13,880 nt of DNA from Pseudoflavonifractor sp964504285 (GTDB taxonomy: Bacteria; Bacillota; Clostridia; Oscillospirales; Oscillospiraceae), in the NCBI GenBank assembly GCA_964504285.1, contig CAZDDZ010000074.1, positions 1-13,880 on the forward strand, read 5' to 3'. Under the pieces are notes generated by a model. It was not told the DNA's origin. It saw only the letters and a program-made list of their open reading frames with translations, and did not search any database. A program made the translations under genes and the position numbers. Below, piece by piece: positions 6,851-12,111 of the stretch. Each line of letters begins with the position of its first letter. The stretch's first letter is position 1.

Positions 6851-9289
6851 ATGAAAAAGCGAATATCTGCTCTGGTGTTAGCATTGACCCTATGCCTGAC
6901 ACTGGCTCCAACCGTGTCGGCCGCCGCGCGGCCGGGAGATTTGGAGCGCTGGGGCTCTGCCGCCGAGGCACTCTGGCGGGACGGCCTGTTCCTCGGCTCC
7001 GGTACTTCCTTTGACTTGGATCAACCCCTGACCCGTGCGGCGGGCGTGACCATGATTGCCCGACTGCTGGGCAAGGACGCGGCGGCCAAAAGCGAAACCT
7101 ACGCCATGCCCTTTACCGATGTGCCCGCGTGGGCGGCGGGCTATGTGGGGTATGCCTACACAAACGGGCTAACCCAGGGGACCAGTGCCACCACCTTCGG
7201 GAGCGACGCCCCCATGACCGCCGCCCAGTATCTCACCCTGACCCTCCGGGCCCTGGGCTACGACGACAAGGCGGGAGATTTCGCCTGGGACAAGGCGGCG
7301 GACAAGGCCCTTTCTCTGGGCCTCGTCCGGTCCGGCGACCTCTCGGGCGACTTCCTCCGAGGCCATGCGGCGCTGATCTCCTACAACGCCCTTTCGCAGA
7401 AGCTAAAGGGGACGGACAAGACCCTCAAATCCACCATCACCGTCCCCGGTAAGCCCAGCGGGGCTGTACCGTCCTACGTCTCTCAGCCGTCCCTGCCCGC
7501 CGGGGTGGACCCGGAGGTGGGTCGGGCCATTAAGCTGGGTCTGGTCCCCGCCGCACTCCAGGTGGACTATGGGAAAACCGCCACGGAAAAGGAGCTTTGC
7601 ACACTTGTGGGGAACGCCGTGGCCAAGCTGGATAGCGGTAAGCTGCCCGCCTGGAACGCCTTTTGTACCGCCGCCACCAACGGCCCCACACTCCGGCAGG
7701 AGGCCGCCGTGGCCATGTATCTGGCCGCTACGCTCTTTACCCCCACGCCCCAGGGCAACACCGGCGACACCACCCACTACCTCGATTGGGAGGGCTATTG
7801 GTTTACGGATGTGAACGGCGGCTACGGCGGCAACGGCACAAAGATTTTCGCTCAGTACGACAACCGTGAGGACTACACCTATATTGACGCTTTCAACTAT
7901 CCCTCTAAGGGCGTTCTCCCCAGCATGGCCATGGCCTACGGGCTGGAAATTGCATCTCGGCACAGCCACAATCTGGCGCTGGAAATTAAGGCCGATGGCT
8001 CCGGCTCCCGCTATAAAGACCCCCTCACCCGGGAGGAGGCCATTTTGGCCGCTGTGCGGTGGTATGATTCTTGGGACCCTACCCCCGTCTATGTGACCCC
8101 GGAGGATGCCAGAGCCACCGAGAGCACCATCACCGCCGCGCAGATTGAGAGCGCCGCCGACATTCTTCCGGTCACATTGGAAAAGCTCCCCGCATGGAAG
8201 GGCGCGGGAATCGGCACAAAGGGTTGGGCAGGTACCACCGGCGGCGGCAACGGAGTGCAGGAGTTTTACGAGGCCGACTTCAAGTTCATGGCGGACAACG
8301 GCATTAACTTTACGCGAGTCAGCTTGGGCTTTACCACTCTGGGCGCGCCGGATTACCCCAAGGGGGACGCCTTTGTCAACCTGCGGGAGCTGGAGGATTT
8401 GGACCAGCTCATTGCGTGGGGCCTCAAGTACGGCGTCCATGTACAGATTACCATGTGCTCACCCCCCAAGCGGTATGAGCCGGGCCGGGAGTGGACCTGG
8501 GACAACATCTGGGCCGAGGTGGGCGTGGACGGAAAAGACGCCTACACCGACACCGAGTGGTCCGACGTGGCGGCCTGCTGGAAGATGCTCGCCCTGCGGT
8601 ATCAGGATATATCCAAGGACTATCTGGATTTTGAGCTGGGCAGTGAGTGGCACCCACAGGACCTGGACGCTTTCATGGGCCACTGGAATCCCATCATCGA
8701 CTCTATCCGGGCAATTTCCCCGGACCGGGTGCTCATGTTTGGCACGGACGACAGTACTTACGGCCTGGGTATGCTGGAGCGCATGGCCCAGCGGGGAGTA
8801 GCCCTCTCCTACCACGCCTACGAACCCCGGAACTTTATCTGCTTCCAGTATGACGTAGGCACCACCGGCGGCTTTGTGGACCCGAACGAAACCCCGCCCG
8901 CTTGGCCCTTTACCGATGACAAGGGCGTCACATGGTCGGGGGAGAAGATATACGAGGTCTATATTAAGCCCGCCCAGGATGTGGCCAAAAAATATAACGT
9001 GGGCTTCATGGTGGGCGAGGTGGGCCTGTGCAACGACCCGCAGGGCGCTGGCATCCATCAGTCCGACGCGGTGGAGTTCACCCACGAAATTGTTGCTGCC
9101 ATGAATGCCCATGGAGTGCCCTACAACCACTTTGGCTTGGCTACGGGCATGGGCTATCTGCGCCAGTATTGGCCCGACATCACCGCCCGCAAGGGCGAGA
9201 CCATGACCCCCGTGACCTACCACTTCGCGGATTACGACTACTCCTTCTTCGCCGACATGGAGCTGACAAGGGCGTGGGTCACACCTTAA
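6851..9289 (+). CDS. Secreted S-layer-anchored GH5-like glycoside hydrolase
   Basis: An 812-aa protein from ATG 6851, nine bases after AAGGA (6837-6841). The frame continues open upstream to 6719 but has no ribosome site, whereas 6851 begins a classic signal peptide (MKKRISALVLALTLCLTLAP, cleavage near VSA-AA). Residues about 28-190 hold three S-layer homology repeats, for example FTDVPAWAAGYVGYAYTNGL and LTRAAGVTMIARLLG. About 215-410 contains further degenerate SLH-like segments (PLTREEAILAAVRWYDSW). Residues about 440-812 are a GH5-like barrel: GAGIGTKGWAG, NFTRVSLGF, the likely acid/base Glu599 in ELGSEWHP, His655 in YHAYEP, and the likely nucleophile Glu723 in VGEVG. The usual Asn before the acid/base glutamate is Ser598 here. 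The protein probably cuts a beta-linked polysaccharide at the cell surface; substrate unknown. Composition is GC-rich like the element. A gene for a surface enzyme is unusual ICE cargo. Confidence 0.85.
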   Translation: MKKRISALVLALTLCLTLAPTVSAAARPGDLERWGSAAEALWRDGLFLGSGTSFDLDQPLTRAAGVTMIARLLGKDAAAKSETYAMPFTDVPAWAAGYVGYAYTNGLTQGTSATTFGSDAPMTAAQYLTLTLRALGYDDKAGDFAWDKAADKALSLGLVRSGDLSGDFLRGHAALISYNALSQKLKGTDKTLKSTITVPGKPSGAVPSYVSQPSLPAGVDPEVGRAIKLGLVPAALQVDYGKTATEKELCTLVGNAVAKLDSGKLPAWNAFCTAATNGPTLRQEAAVAMYLAATLFTPTPQGNTGDTTHYLDWEGYWFTDVNGGYGGNGTKIFAQYDNREDYTYIDAFNYPSKGVLPSMAMAYGLEIASRHSHNLALEIKADGSGSRYKDPLTREEAILAAVRWYDSWDPTPVYVTPEDARATESTITAAQIESAADILPVTLEKLPAWKGAGIGTKGWAGTTGGGNGVQEFYEADFKFMADNGINFTRVSLGFTTLGAPDYPKGDAFVNLRELEDLDQLIAWGLKYGVHVQITMCSPPKRYEPGREWTWDNIWAEVGVDGKDAYTDTEWSDVAACWKMLALRYQDISKDYLDFELGSEWHPQDLDAFMGHWNPIIDSIRAISPDRVLMFGTDDSTYGLGMLERMAQRGVALSYHAYEPRNFICFQYDVGTTGGFVDPNETPPAWPFTDDKGVTWSGEKIYEVYIKPAQDVAKKYNVGFMVGEVGLCNDPQGAGIHQSDAVEFTHEIVAAMNAHGVPYNHFGLATGMGYLRQYWPDITARKGETMTPVTYHFADYDYSFFADMELTRAWVTP

Positions 9290-9314
9290 AGGGCAGCAGA
9301 GGGAGGGGGCATTT

Positions 9315-9422
9315 ATGACGAAAGGAAATAGAACAGCGGGACTTTCAAAACTGCTTGCGGCGTTGCTTCTGATCGGCGGCCTGACCGCCTGCGGCGGAAC
9401 ACGAGAGATAGCCCTTACCTAG
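9315..9422 (+). CDS. 35-aa lipoprotein-like ORF, probably a truncated remnant
   Basis: ATG 9315 follows a purine-rich ribosome site (GGGAGGGGG, 9301-9309), 25 nt after the hydrolase stop. The product has a basic start, a hydrophobic stretch (LSKLLAALLLIGGLTACGG) and a lipobox L23-T-A-Cys26, so it looks like a type II signal peptide. Only ten residues would remain after processing, and a terminator follows eight bases after the stop. It is either the 5' stub of a lipoprotein gene lost by deletion or a very short real lipopeptide; I favour the stub. Confidence 0.45.
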   Translation: MTKGNRTAGLSKLLAALLLIGGLTACGGTREIALT

Positions 9423-9429
9423 AAGAAAA

Positions 9430-9455
9430 GGGGCGGCTTGAAGCCGCCCCTTTTT
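9430..9455 (+). terminator. Strong intrinsic terminator ending the cargo block
   Basis: GGGGCGGC (9430-9437) pairs perfectly with GCCGCCCC (9443-9450) around TTGAA, followed by TTTTT; A-rich sequence precedes the stem. It ends transcription from the hydrolase and the lipoprotein-like ORF. Confidence 0.9.
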
Positions 9456-9460
9456 CTATG

Positions 9461-9489
9461 GAAACGCAGTCCGAATCGGACTGTATTAT
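9461..9489. repeat. Palindromic repeat unit, copy 2
   Basis: GAAACGC leads into AGTCCGAATCGGACT (9468-9482), followed by GTATTAT. The core is identical to copy 1 and the following bases match copy 1 except one C/T change. It lies directly after the cargo terminator. Confidence 0.75.
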
Positions 9490-9527
9490 GTCGAAAAATG
9501 CGGCCCGAATCGGACTGCGTTTCTGAC
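9490..9527. repeat. Palindromic repeat unit, copy 3, upstream of the response regulator
   Basis: GTCGAAAAATGC leads into GGCCCGAATCGGACT (9502-9516), then GCGTTTCTGAC. The two outer arms (GTC-AAAA... and ...TTTC-GAC) are also roughly complementary, so the full unit may fold into an imperfect hairpin of about 38 nt. It is in tandem with copy 2 and ends 20 nt before the regulator start, where it could act as an operator or terminator. Confidence 0.7.
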
Positions 9528-9547
9528 CGGCGAAAGGAGGTGGGGGC

Positions 9548-10297
9548 ATGGAATACTCTGCGTTGCTGGTGGGCGTCAGCTATGAACTGTTTGACTATCT
9601 GAAAACGACCTTGATGGACGGCGCCGTGGAAGTGAGCTATGCCCTCACCATCACCGAGGGCGTCCGGGAATTTGTCCGAAAGCCCTATCAGCTTATCATT
9701 GTTGACTTGCAGGATATTCAGCACAGGAATCGCTATGAGCTGTTGACCGCTCTGCGACAGGCGCGCTTTGTGCCGATTATGGCCTTGATGGACAGCGGTG
9801 GCCCGGAGGAAGCGGCCCGGATTCTGGACTTTGGCGTGGATATTTGTATGCCCGCGAATATTGACCCGCTGTTGATCCGAAAACACGCAAAAGCCCTGAT
9901 TCGCCGCTATACCTCTTACAACCACTACGACCAGCCGGAGAGCATCGACATAGCGCCATTCCAATGCGGAGATATTTATATTGACTCCATGCGCCGCACC
10001 GTGCAGGTGTGCAACGAGCCGGTGGAGATGCGCCCACGGGAATTTTCCCTGCTGCTGTACTTTATGCGCAATCCCCGCATCGTCCTCACGTCGGAACAGA
10101 TATGTGACCGGGCATGGGGAAATGAGGGCAGTTACGGACAGGGGATTTCCGGCCCCGTGGCGCTGCTGCGTAGGGCAATCGAGCCTGACCCGGAGCATCC
10201 CATCTATATTGAGACCATCTGGCGTGTGGGGTATCGCTTTACGGCGCATAAAAGCGAAACTTGCGATAAGTGTCATAATCGTGATGGCGTAATGTAG
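9548..10297 (+). CDS. OmpR/PhoB-type regulator with a degenerate receiver domain
   Basis: A 249-aa protein from ATG 9548 with AAAGGAGG about seven bases upstream. Residues about 3-118 fit a receiver fold: Asp53 in LIIVDLQD matches the phospho-acceptor, but the acidic pair normally after the first strand is missing (LLVGVSYELF), and the conserved Lys-Pro near the fifth strand is replaced (DICMPANIDP, Ala-Asn). Residues about 140-240 are a winged helix: VEMRPREFSLLLYFMRNP, TSEQICDRAW and IYIETIWRVGYRF are typical OmpR/PhoB motifs. No histidine kinase gene is in the window. It therefore probably works without normal phosphorylation, as atypical response regulators do. It could control the cargo or the downstream ICE regulators; targets are unknown. 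The C-terminal tail (SETCDKCHNRDG) is not part of the fold. Confidence 0.85.
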   Translation: MEYSALLVGVSYELFDYLKTTLMDGAVEVSYALTITEGVREFVRKPYQLIIVDLQDIQHRNRYELLTALRQARFVPIMALMDSGGPEEAARILDFGVDICMPANIDPLLIRKHAKALIRRYTSYNHYDQPESIDIAPFQCGDIYIDSMRRTVQVCNEPVEMRPREFSLLLYFMRNPRIVLTSEQICDRAWGNEGSYGQGISGPVALLRRAIEPDPEHPIYIETIWRVGYRFTAHKSETCDKCHNRDGVM

Positions 10298-10355
10298 GGG
10301 TATTGTAGGAAAATATTTGTAAAATGTTTCCAAATCCAAGAAAGGAGCATTTTAC

Positions 10356-10655
10356 ATGAGAACACCCAATATTTTAAGGAAAATGGATACTGACCCGCAA
10401 AAGGCCGTCGCCCCGGACAAAGGGGCGGCGGCCTTTTCCTGTTCGACAGGAAACACGGGCTTGCCCAATGGAACTTGTTTTCCGGGCATTTCCCAACATT
10501 CCGCTTTCTGCGTTGAAAGCAATGGAAACAAAAACATTATGCAGAAAAAGCACTACTTTCGCTCCGATTTGGCAGAGACACCCCCGGCGCTTGTAGTACG
10601 GATAGAGGGACAAATAAGGCCCTCCAATTTATCCGGGAGGCAGCGCTATGAATGA
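10356..10655 (+). CDS. 99-codon leader-like ORF coupled to the sigma-factor gene
   Basis: ATG 10356 follows AAAGGAG (10341-10347) at 8-nt spacing, and the frame runs 99 codons to a TGA at 10653-10655, overlapping the sigma gene start (10648) by 8 nt. The start region and coupling look real. The body does not look like a globular protein: it crosses a 16-bp terminator hairpin at 10399-10437, and its composition is mixed with many Cys, Ser, Asn and Gly. I recognise no domain. The alternative is that only the first codons matter and the ORF is a leader for attenuation, in the way a leader peptide precedes tet(M) in Tn916. Treat as a hypothetical protein or leader. Confidence 0.4.
   Translation: MRTPNILRKMDTDPQKAVAPDKGAAAFSCSTGNTGLPNGTCFPGISQHSAFCVESNGNKNIMQKKHYFRSDLAETPPALVVRIEGQIRPSNLSGRQRYE
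10399..10437 (+). terminator. Attenuator-like terminator inside the leader ORF
   Basis: AAAAGGCCGTCGCCCC (10399-10414) pairs with GGGGCGGCGGCCTTTT (10422-10437) over 16 positions with a single T-G wobble and a 7-nt loop; the stem ends in TTTT. It lies 43 nt after the start of the leader ORF and well upstream of the sigma gene, so read-through is needed to express the regulators from any promoter to the left. Confidence 0.8.
10513..10540 (+). promoter_or_regulatory. Possible promoter for the sigma/HTH operon
   Basis: TTGAAA (10513-10518) and CATTAT (10535-10540) are 16 nt apart, a moderate sigma-A match located after the attenuator hairpin. It would give terminator-independent expression of the two regulators. 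The -10 match is only four of six. Confidence 0.3.
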
Positions 10656-11067
10656 ACGGAACGAACACAAGGAATGTACCTTTGACGCCTATTGCAAGCG
10701 TGTCTTAAAAAATGAGTCCGTCAATGCCCACCTGGAGATTGAGCGGCAGGGCCAGCGGGAAGTGACCTTTTCCGAACTGTCCAAGGAGGAGGCGCGGCAA
10801 CTCCAATACATAGACGTGTACGCTCCCGAGCGGCGTGTGTTCCCCATCCTGGGTATGGACGTGGAAATCGCAGACGGGGCGCTCGTCCAAGCGCTGTCCG
10901 ACCTCGCCGCAGACAGGCGATCCATTGTACTGCTGGCCTATCTGCTTGACTGGAACGATGCCGAGATTGCCGCCCGGCTGGGCATGAACCGCTCTACGGT
11001 GCAGTACCGCCGGACAAGCACTCTCAGCCAATTACGAAAGCTGATGGAGGAGTATGACCATGACTAA
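10648..11067 (+). CDS. Sigma-70 region 4-like ICE regulator (Tn916 Orf7 homologue)
   Basis: A 139-aa protein from ATG 10648 with GGGAGG (10635-10640) at 7-nt spacing. Residues about 88-137 form the region 4 helix-turn-helix: DRRSIVLLAYLLDWNDAEIA, then RLGMNRSTVQYRRTSTLSQL and LRKLMEEY, which closely parallels the Orf7 protein of Tn916. The N-terminal half (TFDAYCKRVLKNE, VTFSELSKEEARQLQY) also follows that family. Length equals the family norm of about 140. Orf7-type proteins act as sigma-like activators of ICE excision and transfer genes. It overlaps the next gene by 8 nt, forming a two-gene operon. The upstream terminator hairpin probably limits its expression. Confidence 0.9.
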   Translation: MNERNEHKECTFDAYCKRVLKNESVNAHLEIERQGQREVTFSELSKEEARQLQYIDVYAPERRVFPILGMDVEIADGALVQALSDLAADRRSIVLLAYLLDWNDAEIAARLGMNRSTVQYRRTSTLSQLRKLMEEYDHD

Positions 11068-11293
11068 AACCCGATATGCGCGCTTGCCCTACGGCACCCT
11101 GAAAGCCGCTGCCCAAGGCGACACCGACGCCATCGCCGCCGTTCTGCGGCACTATGAGGGCTACATCGCCAAGCTGTCCCTGCGCCGTTTCTACGACGAG
11201 TACGGCGGCGTCTATTACGGCGTGGACGAGACCATACGCCGCCGCCTGGAAATTAAGCTGATTACCGGCCTTTTGACCTTCGACGCGGCGTGA
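11060..11293 (+). CDS. Small helix-turn-helix ICE protein (Tn916 Orf8-like)
   Basis: A 77-aa protein. ATG 11060 is preferred because GGAGGAG (11046-11052) is seven bases upstream; the in-frame ATG at 11054 is only one base from it. The sequence LPYGTLKAAAQGDTDAIAAV, LRHYEGYIAKLS, YGVDETIRRRLEIKLITGLL matches the small helix-turn-helix proteins (HTH_16 type) that follow the Orf7-like gene in Tn916/Tn1549 elements. It starts inside the end of the sigma-like gene, so translation is coupled. The family acts with Orf7 in regulating transfer; its exact job is not well defined. Confidence 0.85.
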   Translation: MTKTRYARLPYGTLKAAAQGDTDAIAAVLRHYEGYIAKLSLRRFYDEYGGVYYGVDETIRRRLEIKLITGLLTFDAA

Positions 11294-11301
11294 CCGCCCC
11301 G

Positions 11302-11393
11302 GCCCGGCTGGAGCCGACTTCCAGCCGGGCGCTTCATCCGTCGCCCACCGGCACAGGCGCACCGCTCCCGGCGCGTCTGTGCGGACTGGCGAC
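11302..11393 (+). other. Two strong RNA hairpins after the Orf8-like gene
   Basis: Hairpin A is an 11-bp perfect stem, GCCCGGCTGGA (11302-11312) with TCCAGCCGGGC (11320-11330), loop 7 nt, with no T-run after it. Hairpin B is nested: GTCGCC (11340-11345) with GGCGAC (11388-11393), enclosing GCACAG (11351-11356) with CTGTGC (11377-11382). They may stabilise the operon's 3' end, or form the 5' part of the large RNA that follows. Confidence 0.6.
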
Positions 11394-11417
11394 AGCCCGA
11401 CGCCGTGAATTGAATAG

Positions 11418-11711
11418 AGCCAGCAGATACGTTTGCTATGCGGCCCCGAGAGGGAGAGCCGTGCGGAACGGACGGGCCATGACCCCACATTGAGAAGGGA
11501 GGGTAAGGGAGAGCCGCCGAACACGCACAACAGGCCGTGGCAGGTCTGGGCGATGACCCGCATACCAGTATAATGATAAACTCGCCCAGCCACAGTCCGA
11601 GCGGAGCCGGTCTCACGGAGCCGGGAGCCGTCGCAGGCAATGGGGGCGACCTGCGAGACCCGCAGGGGGTGAAAGTCCCGTGTAGGCGCTGCCAAGCGCC
11701 GTCTGCTGGCT
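11418..11711 (+). ncRNA. Large structured RNA, unidentified, between ICE regulators and recombinase
   Basis: AGCCAGCAGA (11418-11427) pairs perfectly with TCTGCTGGCT (11702-11711), closing a 294-nt domain with many internal perfect stems: GGCCC (11442-11446)/GGGCC (11474-11478) enclosing CCGT/ACGG around GCGGA; CTGGGCGA (11546-11553)/TCGCCCAG (11582-11589) extended by GTGG/CCAC; TCGCAGG (11631-11637)/CCTGCGA (11650-11656); and GGCGCT (11685-11690)/AGCGCC (11695-11700) closed by a GCCA loop. No plausible coding frame fills the region. A strong terminator follows at 11745-11774, so the mature RNA may span 11302-11774. It lies between the Orf8-like gene and the recombinase module. I cannot match it to a known class; it lacks a reverse transcriptase gene and an evident group II domain V. 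Confidence 0.65.
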
Positions 11712-11744
11712 ACTGAAAACAATCCTTTTACATTACACAATCAC

Positions 11745-11774
11745 AGCCGCGCCCGGCCACCGGGCGCGGCTTTT
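11745..11774 (+). terminator. Strong intrinsic terminator after the structured RNA
   Basis: AGCCGCGCCCGG (11745-11756) pairs perfectly with CCGGGCGCGGCT (11760-11771) around CCA, ending in TTTT. It separates the structured RNA from the excision/integration genes; the next ribosome site begins eight bases later. Confidence 0.9.
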
Positions 11775-11796
11775 GTCATATAAAGGAGCCTTGTAT

Positions 11797-12015
11797 ATGG
11801 CCAAAATTATTATTCACGGCCCCGCGCAGACCGCCGACAGCGGGAGCGCCCTGCGCCTCACTGTCTGCGGATGTGAGGTGCTCGCCCTTTTTGCGCCGAA
11901 GAAAAACACCGAGGTCTACCACAGTATTCGGCGCACATTGCTGGATACTTGTATGGAAACTTATTCTAATACTAACAGCACAAAAATTGGACAAAATGCG
12001 ACAAATATGAGATAA
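11797..12015 (+). CDS. Small 72-aa protein in the excisionase position upstream of the recombinase
   Basis: ATG 11797 follows AAAGGAG (11782-11788) at 8-nt spacing; an in-frame TTG at 11773 lies in the terminator and is rejected. The first 50 residues look folded: MAKIIIHGPAQ, LRLTVCGCEVLALFAPKK, then EVYHSIRRTLLDTCMETY, a beta-rich start and a C-terminal helix. The tail is Asn/Thr-rich. Small proteins directly before large serine recombinases in clostridial transposons include TnpW-like proteins and recombination directionality factors, and the strand-plus-helix pattern with a basic helix fits that size class. The name is not secure. The recombinase promoter overlaps the last codons. Confidence 0.6.
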   Translation: MAKIIIHGPAQTADSGSALRLTVCGCEVLALFAPKKNTEVYHSIRRTLLDTCMETYSNTNSTKIGQNATNMR

Positions 12016-12016
12016 T
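11987..12016 (+). promoter_or_regulatory. Sigma-A promoter of the serine recombinase gene
   Basis: TTGGAC (11987-11992) and GATAAT (12011-12016) are 18 nt apart. Both boxes match five of six consensus bases. The start point near 12022 would give a leader of about 90 nt. The promoter is inside the end of the 72-aa gene. Confidence 0.65.
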
Positions 12017-12109
12017 ATATATAACAAGGTAGCTTGTTGCTGCACCTTGAAAATTACATAGCGGATATGTCAATCTGCCATCTCATATTTTCGATGAAAG
12101 GACAGATTG
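12003..12109 (+). promoter_or_regulatory. Inverted repeats around the recombinase promoter and ribosome site
   Basis: AAATATGAGAT (12003-12013), overlapping the -10 box, is an exact inverted copy of ATCTCATATTT (12080-12090). In addition AACAAG (12023-12028) pairs with CTTGTT (12033-12038), and CAATCTG (12071-12077) with CAGATTG (12103-12109), the latter bracketing the ribosome site AAAGGA (12097-12102). Either repressor operators or an mRNA fold that masks translation would fit. Confidence 0.5.
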
Positions 12110-12111
12110 AT

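Noticed and set aside
9419..10339. A 306-codon open frame on the minus strand opposite the response regulator
   Set aside because: It has no ribosome site, no recognisable domain, and is fully antisense to a gene with clear OmpR-type motifs; a GC-rich codon shadow.
11567..11576. TATAAT within the structured RNA as a promoter
   Set aside because: No -35 box at suitable spacing, and it falls in the loop of the CTGGGCGA stem.
11294..11711. Group II intron
   Set aside because: The GTGAAAGTCCC stretch is reminiscent of intron domain I, but there is no reverse transcriptase gene, no clear 5' GUGYG boundary and no recognisable domain V.
11024..11740. A 238-codon minus-strand frame and shorter plus-strand frames across the structured RNA
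   Set aside because: Compositionally odd proteins with no domains or ribosome sites; the perfect stems explain the sequence better.
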